Positions 53,461 through 63,338 of a stretch of 64,000 nt of DNA are shown one piece after another. A model generated the notes under the pieces. That model made no database searches and was not told the origin of the DNA. It was given only the letters and a program-made list of their open reading frames with translations. The position numbers were made by a program, and so were the translations under genes. Within the stretch, counting starts at the first letter, position 1. Each line of letters opens with the position of its first letter. This stretch comes from Rossellomorea aquimaris (GTDB taxonomy: Bacteria > Bacillota > Bacilli > Bacillales > Bacillaceae_B), in assembly GCF_003315075.1 (NCBI RefSeq), contig NZ_QNRJ01000008.1:1-64000 (forward strand). Reading direction: 5' to 3'.

Positions 53461-54804
53461 TTAATCACTTTTGACAAATCGTTTGTGGATCCATATTTTG
53501 GATCGCCAGCGTTTGAGCATGATGAGGCCTCGGAGCCATTCATCGGCAATGAAGGAGATCCAGATTCCGATAAGGCCGAGCCCGAACCAGATTCCGAGTA
53601 TATAGGAGAGTGTAACGCTCACTCCCCACATGGATAAGATTCCCATGTAGACTGGGAAGCGTACGTCACCTGTTGCTCTTAGTGCGTTAATGACAACTAA
53701 ATTGAAGCTTCTGCCTGGTTCGAGAATGATGGTCAGGTAGATTAATGTTTTACCAAGAGAAATGATTTCTTCGTTGTTAGTAAATATTCGCAGCAGCGGC
53801 TCCGCTGCGATAGAAAAAATTCCGGCCATAATGAGAGAGATGAAGATAGCAATCTTTAAACTTTTCAAACACCGTTCATAGGCACTGTCAAATTGTTTCG
53901 CCCCGATCATATGACCAATGATAATTTGAGTTCCCTGACTGATCGCTACGCTGAATAAAAAGATAAACATCATCAGGTTTTGTGCATACACTTTGGTGGT
54001 CAATGCGTTCGTCCCGATACTTGCAATGAAATACGTAATGACCATTTGTGAACCGTTATAAGAGAGATGTTCTCCTGCAGAAGGAATTCCGATGCGAAGT
54101 AAATTCTTCACATGGGAAATGGGTAAACGAAAAAGCCTCTTGATTGGAAGGGCGTTAGGAATCCGTTTGGTAATCACGATGATGCTCACGATAAATCCGA
54201 TCAGTCTCGAAGCAATCGTGGAAATCGCGACCCCTTCTACTCCTAAAACAGGAACGCCAAATGGACCAAAGATAAATAAATAGTTCCCGATCACATTGAT
54301 GATATTCATTCCGATCGTAATATACATGGCGTCTTTCGTGTAGCCGTAGCTCCTCATGATGGAACCGGCTGTCATGATCAATGCCTGGATGAAGGCGAAC
54401 CCTCCAACGATTTTTAAATAAGAAGAGGCTTCATTCATCAGGGAACGGGGGAGGTCCATTGAAAGCAGGATCGGCTCACTGAAAAACACAAGGGCGATAC
54501 TCAGGAAGAGACCGAATCCTAAGTTAACGGCAATGGATACGATGGATACTTCTCCTGCCAATCGATCCTCCCGGGCTCCCAGATGCTGAGCAACAAGAAT
54601 GGCAGTACCTGTTGCGACAAATCCAAACATGACAATAATGAGAGAAAGGATTTGATTGGAAACCCCTACGGCTGCAACAGAGTCATCTGAGTACTGACTG
54701 AGCATTAACGTATCGGCATTTCCCATCAGCATATGGAGAAAGATTTCAATGAAAATCGGCCAAGTCAAGGCAAAGAGGGTCATGTTTTTTTGAGTCTTGC
54801 TCAT
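53461..54804 (-). CDS. yisQ: MATE family exporter YisQ
   Basis: A 447-residue, 12-helix MATE antiporter, probably Na+ or H+ driven for drugs or cations. Both halves show the repeated family layout (LTWPIFIEIFLHMLMGNADTLMLS and RIGIPSAGEHLSYNGSQMVITYF). AAAGGAG precedes the ATG. In B. subtilis yisQ is also just beyond yisP, so synteny resumes here after the PII-amt insertion. Substrates are unknown. Confidence 0.9.
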   Translation of the reverse strand: MSKTQKNMTLFALTWPIFIEIFLHMLMGNADTLMLSQYSDDSVAAVGVSNQILSLIIVMFGFVATGTAILVAQHLGAREDRLAGEVSIVSIAVNLGFGLFLSIALVFFSEPILLSMDLPRSLMNEASSYLKIVGGFAFIQALIMTAGSIMRSYGYTKDAMYITIGMNIINVIGNYLFIFGPFGVPVLGVEGVAISTIASRLIGFIVSIIVITKRIPNALPIKRLFRLPISHVKNLLRIGIPSAGEHLSYNGSQMVITYFIASIGTNALTTKVYAQNLMMFIFLFSVAISQGTQIIIGHMIGAKQFDSAYERCLKSLKIAIFISLIMAGIFSIAAEPLLRIFTNNEEIISLGKTLIYLTIILEPGRSFNLVVINALRATGDVRFPVYMGILSMWGVSVTLSYILGIWFGLGLIGIWISFIADEWLRGLIMLKRWRSKIWIHKRFVKSD

Positions 54805-54869
54805 AGATTTTCTCCTTTAGCTGGCCAGGGATAGGCACCTGGTCAATTTATGCGATTTAAATAGATAAG

Positions 54870-54895
54870 GGGACTAACCGTTAAGGTGTAGTCCC
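54870..54895 (-). terminator. Weak terminator-like hairpin after the GH13 gene
   Basis: GGGACTA pairs with TAGTCCC with an inner ACC/GGT, but the minus-strand tail is poor in T. Confidence 0.45.
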
Positions 54896-54917
54896 GCTGA
54901 TCATGAACTAAAATTCA

Positions 54918-56696
<1,779 letters not shown>

Positions 56697-56808
56697 TCAT
56701 TCCATTTAAAGAGTATTCTAAACCAACAATGTTGTCAATGAAACGTATTTAAACAAGTAATGCGTTTTCTTTTCAGTCTTATAAACGTAAATAATTTTCA
56801 AAAAAGTA

Positions 56809-56836
56809 TTGTCAAAGCCGATTTAGTTTGTATAAT
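56809..56836 (+). promoter_or_regulatory. SigA-type promoter of the mdxEFG operon
   Basis: TTGTCA (56809-56814) and TATAAT (56831-56836) are 16 bases apart. Operator-like sequences follow directly downstream. Confidence 0.75.
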
Positions 56837-56847
56837 AAGAAGTAGGT

Positions 56848-56865
56848 TGTGCAATCGTTTTCACA
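56848..56865 (+). promoter_or_regulatory. cre/LacI-type operator 1 of mdxE
   Basis: TGTGCAATCGTTTTCACA is a near-palindrome with a cre-like core (13 of 14), lying just after the expected transcription start. Confidence 0.65.
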
Positions 56866-56870
56866 AAGGT

Positions 56871-56884
56871 TGTAAGCGATATCT
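56871..56884 (+). promoter_or_regulatory. cre-like site 2 of mdxE
   Basis: TGTAAGCGATATCT matches the cre consensus at 13 of 14 positions. Confidence 0.5.
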
Positions 56885-56906
56885 TTCGGGATTAAGTCAT
56901 AGTATG

Positions 56907-56921
56907 TGCAAACGTTTGTTC
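56907..56921 (+). promoter_or_regulatory. LacI-type operator 3 of mdxE
   Basis: The palindrome CAAACGTTTG (56909-56918) is the classic core of LacI/GalR-family operators and is a good target for the LacI regulator encoded downstream. Confidence 0.65.
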
Positions 56922-56970
56922 AGTCTAAAGGAAAGGTCAATATTTTTTACCATACTTAGGAGGGGTCGAG

Positions 56971-58248
56971 ATGAAGAAAGCGTTATCATTATTGATGGTA
57001 ATCATGCTTGTACTAGGGGCGTTGACTGCTTGTGGTCCTAATCGTGAAGAAGGATCGGGAAATGAAAGCGGAGAGAAAAAAGCTGACGATGCAAACAAAC
57101 CTGAAAAACTGGTTGTCTGGGAAGATGAAAAGAAATCCGGATGGCTGGATGAAGTAGGTGCTAAGTTCGAAGAAGAAACTGGCATCAAAGTAGAAGTGAA
57201 AGAAGTCGAAATGGCTACTAAAATGAAAGAACAATTACGTTTAGACGGTCCTGCGGGAACTGGTCCGGACGTATTAACATTACCACATGACCAAATCGGT
57301 GAGCTTGCACTTGCAGGTCATATCGCTGCTTTAGAAGTTGAAGGAGACGTTGAAGAGCGTTTCACTGAATCTTCCATGACGGCAGAGAGCTATGATGGAA
57401 AACTATATGGTCTTCCAAAGTCCTCTGAAACGCCGGTATTCGTATATAACAAAGCGTTAATGGAAGAAGCTCCAAAAACAATGGATGAAGTGTACACATT
57501 CTCTAAAGACTTCACAAAAGATGGAAACTACGGTTTCTTAGCTCTTTGGGATAACTTCTATTTCGCTCATGCACCAATCGGTGGATTCGGCGGGTACGTA
57601 TTTGCTGAAAAAGATGGAGCATTGGATGCGAAAGATCTTGGGTTAAACAATGAAGGTGCTGTAGAAGGTACGGAATATATTCAAAAATGGTACTCAGAAG
57701 GATTGTTCCCTAAAGGTATCGTAGGTGAAAATGGTGGATCTGCAATGGACGGGCTATTCAATGAAGGAAAAGTGGCTTCTGTAATGAACGGTCCATGGTC
57801 CTTCCAAGGTTACAAAGATGCTGGAATTGATATCGGTATCTCTGCTATGCCAAAGCTTCCAAACGGTGAGCCTATGAAAACATTCATGGGTGTTAAAGGC
57901 TGGCATGTATCAGGATACTCTGAAAATAAAGAGTGGGCACAAAAATTCATCGAATTCATCACTCAAGATGAATATGCGAAATTACGTTTCGAACAAACAC
58001 AGGAAGTTCCAACAAACCAAGGTTTGATCGACGATCCTGCGATTGCTGAGAACCCAGGTGCAAAAGCGGTTGCTGAACAATCACAATATGCGGTGCCAAT
58101 GCCGAACATTCCTGAAATGGGAGAAGTTTGGGATCCAATGGCAGATTCTCTACAAACGGTTGTAACAGGTAAACAAGAACCAAAAGCGGCACTTGATGCA
58201 GCTGTAAAGCAAATTGAACAAAACATTGAAGCGAATCACTCTAACTAA
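56971..58248 (+). CDS. mdxE: Maltodextrin ABC transporter binding lipoprotein MdxE
   Basis: A 425-residue solute-binding lipoprotein with lipobox LTAC (Cys21) after a short signal. The family 1 binding fold includes GPDVLTLPHDQIGELALAGHI and SVMNGPWSFQGYKDAGIDIGISAMPKLPNG. It should capture maltose or maltodextrins outside the membrane. AGGAGGGG precedes the ATG. It is the first gene of a transporter operon, and the two hairpins after it suggest it is made in excess over the permeases. Confidence 0.92.
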   Translation: MKKALSLLMVIMLVLGALTACGPNREEGSGNESGEKKADDANKPEKLVVWEDEKKSGWLDEVGAKFEEETGIKVEVKEVEMATKMKEQLRLDGPAGTGPDVLTLPHDQIGELALAGHIAALEVEGDVEERFTESSMTAESYDGKLYGLPKSSETPVFVYNKALMEEAPKTMDEVYTFSKDFTKDGNYGFLALWDNFYFAHAPIGGFGGYVFAEKDGALDAKDLGLNNEGAVEGTEYIQKWYSEGLFPKGIVGENGGSAMDGLFNEGKVASVMNGPWSFQGYKDAGIDIGISAMPKLPNGEPMKTFMGVKGWHVSGYSENKEWAQKFIEFITQDEYAKLRFEQTQEVPTNQGLIDDPAIAENPGAKAVAEQSQYAVPMPNIPEMGEVWDPMADSLQTVVTGKQEPKAALDAAVKQIEQNIEANHSN

Positions 58249-58257
58249 TGCATAAAC

Positions 58258-58298
58258 ATAGCGGTACCTTCTCACTCTGAGAGGTACTGCTATCCTTT
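58258..58298 (+). terminator. Attenuator-type hairpin between mdxE and mdxF
   Basis: ATAGCgGTACC pairs with GGTACtGCTAT around 14 bases, then CCTTTTA. It should stop a part of the transcripts. Confidence 0.6.
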
Positions 58299-58314
58299 TA
58301 AAGACCATTCAAGG

Positions 58315-58352
58315 GCTTTTTAAGGAAATAACCACTTCTTTTCTTAAAAAGC
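58315..58352 (+). other. Second hairpin between mdxE and mdxF
   Basis: GCTTTTTAAG pairs with CTTAAAAAGC around 18 bases. It could protect the mdxE message 3' end or add to attenuation. Confidence 0.45.
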
Positions 58353-58397
58353 TCATGAAGCTTATCAAAATGGTATACGTAGAAAGGGGAATATAGG

Positions 58398-59684
58398 ATG
58401 GAACAAAAATCCTCTCAAAAAAACACAAGAAAAACAGCACTGGCCCTTTCCCTAATCCCTGGATTAGGTCAGATCTATCATAGACAGTTTCTAAAAGGCG
58501 GATTCTTTCTGATCATGACTGCCGCTTTTATTCTTGTCTTTAGAGATTTGATCGGCTACGGATTATGGGGGATTACAACGCTTGGGACAGACATTTCATA
58601 CGGAGATCATTCCATTTTCTTGATGGTATATGGAATTCTGGCAATCATCGTATCTATCTTCGGAATCGGATTCTATTTGTTTAATCTCCGGGATGCTTAT
58701 AAAAACGGAGAAAAGAGAGACAGAGGAGAGAAACTGAGTACGATTCGAGAGCAGTACAAAAATCTAGTAGACAATGGATTTCCGTACTTGATCATGTCTC
58801 CGGGATTTTTACTACTCGTATTCGTCGTCATCTTCCCGATCATCTTTGTTATCTTACTGGCGTTTACAAACTATGATTTGTATCACTCACCTCCTGCTAA
58901 ATTAGTCGATTGGGTAGGGATACAAAACTTTGTTGATATTTTCAAGATTGATATTTGGAGAGAAACATTCATTACCGTGTTAGCCTGGACACTTGTTTGG
59001 ACATTCGGTGCCACGACGCTTCAAGTTGCACTGGGTGTATTCCTGGCAATCCTGGTCAATCAAAAGGATTTAAAAGGAAAAGCCATCATTCGTACCGTAT
59101 TCATCTTACCTTGGGCCATTCCGGCTTTCGTTTCCATACTTGTTTTTGCCGGTATGTTCAATGAATCCTTCGGAACGATTAACCGGGATATCTTAGGATT
59201 CTTCGGCATTGAAGGATTACCATGGATGACGGAACCGATGTATACACGAATCGCCCTGATCGGTATCCAAGCCTGGTTAGGTTTCCCGTTCATCTTCGCC
59301 ATGACAACGGGGGTTCTACAGTCGATTCCTGATGAGCTTTATGAAGCAGCGACGGTTGATGGAGCATCAGCTTTCCAGAAATTCAAGAACATTACGTTGC
59401 CCCTCGTTCTTTTTGCAACGGCGCCAATCATCATTACGCAATACACATTTAACTTTAATAACTTTAACGTTATTTACTTATTCAATGGCGGAGGACCTGC
59501 CCTGACAGGACAAAATGCAGGTGGTACTGACATTTTGATTTCATGGATCTACAGTCTGACTATGACATCCGCACAGTATTCTAAAGCAGCTGCCATCACA
59601 TTATTGTTATCCATCATCGTCATCACAGTAGCGATCTGGCAGTTCAAGAGAACGAAGTCATTCCAAGAAGAGGATATGATGTAA
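58398..59684 (+). CDS. mdxF: Maltodextrin ABC transporter permease MdxF
   Basis: A 428-residue MalF-type permease. An N-terminal extra membrane domain (about residues 1-115; SLIPGLGQIYHRQFLKGG) precedes the permease core, and the ATPase-contact motif is EAATVDGASAFQKFKNITLPL. About eight helices occur overall. AGAAAGGGGAA precedes the ATG. It pairs with MdxG, one base downstream. No ATPase gene is in the operon. Confidence 0.92.
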   Translation: MEQKSSQKNTRKTALALSLIPGLGQIYHRQFLKGGFFLIMTAAFILVFRDLIGYGLWGITTLGTDISYGDHSIFLMVYGILAIIVSIFGIGFYLFNLRDAYKNGEKRDRGEKLSTIREQYKNLVDNGFPYLIMSPGFLLLVFVVIFPIIFVILLAFTNYDLYHSPPAKLVDWVGIQNFVDIFKIDIWRETFITVLAWTLVWTFGATTLQVALGVFLAILVNQKDLKGKAIIRTVFILPWAIPAFVSILVFAGMFNESFGTINRDILGFFGIEGLPWMTEPMYTRIALIGIQAWLGFPFIFAMTTGVLQSIPDELYEAATVDGASAFQKFKNITLPLVLFATAPIIITQYTFNFNNFNVIYLFNGGGPALTGQNAGGTDILISWIYSLTMTSAQYSKAAAITLLLSIIVITVAIWQFKRTKSFQEEDMM

Positions 59685-59685
59685 T

Positions 59686-60528
59686 ATGAATATGAAGAGA
59701 CAGAAACTCATACGTTTGACACTTTCATACGCATTCATCGGGATCATGTTTGCCATCATTCTTTACCCGGTTGCATGGATCATAGGATCATCATTCAACC
59801 CGGGACAAAGTTTGTCCGGTTCATCCATCATTCCTAAAAACGCGACACTGGCACATTATAAGGAACTTTTTGATCTTGAGAAAAGCAATTATATGCTTTG
59901 GTACTGGAATTCATTGAAGGTCAGTTTATCTACGATGGCCCTAACCGTCTTACTAGTGAGTCTGACCGCGTATTCTTTCTCCCGATACAGATTCGCTGGA
60001 CGTAAGAATGGATTGATGACATTCCTGATCCTGCAAATGATTCCGAACTTTGCCGCGCTGATTGCCATTTTCGTATTAGCGCTATTAACAAAACTTTTGG
60101 ATACTCATATCGGATTGATTCTTGTATATGTGGGCGGGCAAATTCCAATGAACACATGGTTGATGAAAGGGTATCTGGATACGATTCCGAAAGAACTGGA
60201 TGAATCAGCCAAGATGGACGGAGCGGGCCATTTACGCATCTTCTTCCAGATCGTCATGCCTCTTGCGAAACCTATCATTGCGGTAGTTGCACTGTTTTCA
60301 TTCATTGCACCATTCGCGGACTTTATCATTGCAAGTATCCTATTACGTTCAGAAAAAATGTACACATTACCGGTTGCCCTTTATGATATGGTGGCAAAAC
60401 AATTCGGAGCAGAATTTACAACATTCGCTGCAGGTTCTGTCCTGATTGCCGTACCGATTGCTCTATTATTCCTGTTCTTTCAGAAATACTTCGTTTCAGG
60501 ATTGACGGCAGGGGGTACAAAAGGATAA
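59686..60528 (+). CDS. mdxG: Maltodextrin ABC transporter permease MdxG
   Basis: A 280-residue, six-helix MalG-type permease with the contact motif DESAKMDGAGHLRIFFQIVMPLAKP. It starts one base after the mdxF stop codon. The amylase gene follows 38 bases later in the same direction with no terminator, so all four are probably one transcript. A shared MsmX-type ATPase elsewhere in the genome must power it. Confidence 0.92.
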   Translation: MNMKRQKLIRLTLSYAFIGIMFAIILYPVAWIIGSSFNPGQSLSGSSIIPKNATLAHYKELFDLEKSNYMLWYWNSLKVSLSTMALTVLLVSLTAYSFSRYRFAGRKNGLMTFLILQMIPNFAALIAIFVLALLTKLLDTHIGLILVYVGGQIPMNTWLMKGYLDTIPKELDESAKMDGAGHLRIFFQIVMPLAKPIIAVVALFSFIAPFADFIIASILLRSEKMYTLPVALYDMVAKQFGAEFTTFAAGSVLIAVPIALLFLFFQKYFVSGLTAGGTKG

Positions 60529-60566
60529 TCTTATAGGCGTTACTAACAGTTTGAGGAGGAGCGGAG

Positions 60567-62105
60567 ATGAAAAGAAGAGTATTATCTCTCATTTTAGTCC
60601 CGTTTCTTCTTTTTTACGCCCTTCCGGTAGGTGCAGTTGAAAAAGAAGAACGAAAATGGCAGGATGAGACCATTTATTTTTTAATGATCGATCGCTTTAA
60701 TAACGGGGATACGAGCAATGATAAGAATGTGGATACGAAAGACCCTAAAGCCTATCAGGGCGGGGACTTTCAAGGTGTGATTGATAAGCTGGATTATATT
60801 AAGGATATGGGATTTACCACCATCTGGCTAACCCCGATCTTTGATAATCAGCCCCTTGGGTATCACGGGTACTGGATTACGGATTTCTATAAGACAGAAG
60901 AACGTTTCGGATCCATCGATACGTTTAAAAAGCTTGTAGATGAGGCCCACAAACGTGATATGAAAGTGATGCTGGACTTCGTTGTAAACCATGTGGGACC
61001 CGAGCACCCTTGGGTGGATGATCCTCAGAAATCGGACTGGTTTCACGAAAATCAGCCGATGAACTTCGATAATGAAGAAAGTCTGCAAAATGCGTGGTTA
61101 TATGATCTTCCCGATTTAAATACAGAAAATCCCGAAGTGAAAAACTACTTATTTGACGCAGCGAAATGGTGGATCGAAGAAACAGATGTTGACGGATACC
61201 GACTGGATACGGTTCGTCACGTACCACAAGAATTCTGGACTGAATTCAGTGAAGAGGTTAAGTCAGTCAAAGAAGATTTCTATCTTCTTGGTGAAGTGTT
61301 CGATCGCGATCCACAGAAGATAGCGAAGTATAATGATGTAGGAATTGATGGGTTCGTTAACTTTCCTCAAGCAGAAGAAATGCGTTCTGTATTCCAGAAA
61401 CCGGATACATCGATGGATCGCTTATTTAACTTCTGGAAATACAACGAAACGTACTATGACGATCCCTATTTAATGGGGACTTTTATCGATAACCATGATA
61501 TGGAACGTTTTACGAGACTGATCGTTCAAGAGAATCTTTTCCCGGGCACCAGGTGGAAGCTTGCTCTAACGTATATGTATACGACTCCAGGGATACCGAT
61601 CGTTTACTATGGTTCAGAAATAGCCGTAGATGGTGGAAATGACCCGGATAATCGACGTTTTATGAACTTTAGGGCAGATGAAGAATTGATTGATTACATC
61701 ACGCAATTAGGAAAGCTTCGTCAAGATTACCCCGCCCTCACAAGAGGGACGATAGAACCCATCTATGAAAAAGACGGTATGGGAATATTCAAGCGTACGT
61801 ACGGGGATCAAACCCTGGTGGTCGCCATAAACAACACAAGTAAATCTCAAATGGTTCAATTGAGTGAAGAAGAATTAGCAGAAAATAGTGAGTTGAAAGG
61901 GTTATTAACCGCAGACCTGGTTCGTATTGATAAGGATGGAAACTATACGATCGTAGTCGATCGTGAAGAATCAGAGGTTTATTCCCTTAAACAGAAGAGT
62001 GGACTGAATTATCCTTACCTACTGGCACTCGGTACTGTGTATGTCATCTTCTTACTCTTTATTTATCTTGTATGGAAGCGTGGAAGGAAGAAAAAGCAGT
62101 CATGA
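60567..62105 (+). CDS. Membrane-anchored extracellular alpha-amylase (GH13)
   Basis: A 512-residue exported GH13 enzyme with a signal peptide (MKRRVLSLILVPFLLFYALPV, cut near GAVE) and catalytic D214 (GYRLDTVRH), E243 (LLGEVFDRD) and D311 (IDNHDMERF). Unlike most amylases it ends with a transmembrane helix (YPYLLALGTVYVIFLLFIYLV) and a basic tail KRGRKKKQS, so it is probably tethered outside the membrane beside the transporter. GAGGAGCGGAG precedes the ATG. A starch- or dextrin-degrading role that feeds MdxE is inferred. Confidence 0.9.
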   Translation: MKRRVLSLILVPFLLFYALPVGAVEKEERKWQDETIYFLMIDRFNNGDTSNDKNVDTKDPKAYQGGDFQGVIDKLDYIKDMGFTTIWLTPIFDNQPLGYHGYWITDFYKTEERFGSIDTFKKLVDEAHKRDMKVMLDFVVNHVGPEHPWVDDPQKSDWFHENQPMNFDNEESLQNAWLYDLPDLNTENPEVKNYLFDAAKWWIEETDVDGYRLDTVRHVPQEFWTEFSEEVKSVKEDFYLLGEVFDRDPQKIAKYNDVGIDGFVNFPQAEEMRSVFQKPDTSMDRLFNFWKYNETYYDDPYLMGTFIDNHDMERFTRLIVQENLFPGTRWKLALTYMYTTPGIPIVYYGSEIAVDGGNDPDNRRFMNFRADEELIDYITQLGKLRQDYPALTRGTIEPIYEKDGMGIFKRTYGDQTLVVAINNTSKSQMVQLSEEELAENSELKGLLTADLVRIDKDGNYTIVVDREESEVYSLKQKSGLNYPYLLALGTVYVIFLLFIYLVWKRGRKKKQS

Positions 62106-62152
62106 TTTGATGCGGGGCTCAGTCTATGAGCCCTGCCATTCCTGATTTGAAA

Positions 62153-62166
62153 TGGAAGCGTTTTAA
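62153..62166 (+). promoter_or_regulatory. cre-like site before the LacI regulator gene
   Basis: TGGAAGCGTTTTAA matches the cre pattern at 12 of 14 positions. It may allow autoregulation or catabolite control of the regulator. Confidence 0.35.
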
Positions 62167-62240
62167 TGATTGTATAAACTAGAATAAAGCAGCCCTCTAC
62201 ACCTAAGAGGGTACGATTTTTAAAGAGGGGGGTGGAATGA

Positions 62241-63272
62241 ATGGCGGTCACCATCAAGGATGTTGCAAAGCTTGCAAACGTAGCTCCATCAACGGTTTCA
62301 CGTGTTATTGCAAATAATCCAAGAATCAGCGAGAAAACAAAGCAAAAAGTTAGAGAAGCGATGGAGCAATTAGGGTATCATCCTAACTTCATAGCAAGGA
62401 GCTTGGCAAATCAATCCACTCAAGTATTAGGGCTTGTATTACCAGGTTCAGCTAGTACTTTTTCACAGAACCCTTTCTTTCCGACCGTTTTAAGAGGACT
62501 AAGTGAAGGGGCGCAGGAAAAACAATATGCACTTCAGATGTCCACAGGTCAATCCGAAGAAGAAATTTATGAAGGCGTCGTCCAAATGGTGCAAGGGGGA
62601 AGAGTGGACGGAATCATCCTTCTTTATTCAAAAGTGGAAGATAAGGTGATGAACTACTTAAAAGATCGTGGTTTTCCATTTGTCGTCGTCGGGAAGCCTT
62701 ATAAATATTGTGAAGAGATCACTCATGTGGATAACGACAACTACCGGGCAACAAAGGAAGTAACCGATTTTCTCCTGGAGCTTGGTCATGAATGCATCGG
62801 CTTTATCGGTGGAGACCTCAACCTCGTTGTTACCGTTGAACGTCTATTAGGTTATGAGAAGGCTTTGCGTAATGCCGGGATAGACATGAAAGACGAGTAC
62901 ATCATTCATGAAGAATTTCTTCGTGAAGGAGGCCGTGAAGCCATTAATGAACTGATGCAATTAGACGCTCCTCCAACGGCTTTGGTAGTGGCCGATGACT
63001 TAATGGCATTAGGGGTACTGAACACACTGGATGAAATGGGCATCCGTGTTCCTGAAGACATCTCCATTGTCAGCTTCAACAATGTATTGCTGGCTGAAAT
63101 GTCCCGCCCTCCGCTCACGTCTGTGGATATCAACATATTCAACCTGGGAAATGAGGCAGCCAAAAGCCTGATCCAAAAGATTGAGAATCCGAAAGAGCCG
63201 ATCAAGAGAATCATAGTGCCCCATCAGCTTATTACAAGATGCTCTTGCAGCGAGCGAAAAGGGAAATCATAA
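62241..63272 (+). CDS. LacI-family regulator of the maltodextrin operon
   Basis: A 343-residue repressor. The N-terminal helix-turn-helix TIKDVAKLANVAPSTVSRVIANNPRIS is typical, and the periplasmic-binding-protein-like core senses a sugar (FPFVVVGKPYKY, APPTALVVADDLMALGVLNTL). It follows the transporter and amylase genes and the palindrome CAAACGTTTG before mdxE is its likely target. GAGGGGGGTGG precedes the ATG. I avoid the name malR because the two-component regulator upstream also carries it. Confidence 0.9.
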   Translation: MAVTIKDVAKLANVAPSTVSRVIANNPRISEKTKQKVREAMEQLGYHPNFIARSLANQSTQVLGLVLPGSASTFSQNPFFPTVLRGLSEGAQEKQYALQMSTGQSEEEIYEGVVQMVQGGRVDGIILLYSKVEDKVMNYLKDRGFPFVVVGKPYKYCEEITHVDNDNYRATKEVTDFLLELGHECIGFIGGDLNLVVTVERLLGYEKALRNAGIDMKDEYIIHEEFLREGGREAINELMQLDAPPTALVVADDLMALGVLNTLDEMGIRVPEDISIVSFNNVLLAEMSRPPLTSVDINIFNLGNEAAKSLIQKIENPKEPIKRIIVPHQLITRCSCSERKGKS

Positions 63273-63275
63273 TAA

Positions 63276-63334
63276 AAAGCGACTGAAACGTTGGAATCTC
63301 CACTTAGGGGAGAACCATATGTTTCAGTCGCTTT
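63276..63334. terminator. Bidirectional terminator between the LacI and SDR genes
   Basis: AAAGCGACTGAAAC pairs perfectly with GTTTCAGTCGCTTT around a long loop that carries its own CTCC/GGAG stem. Confidence 0.88.
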
Positions 63335-63338
63335 CATT

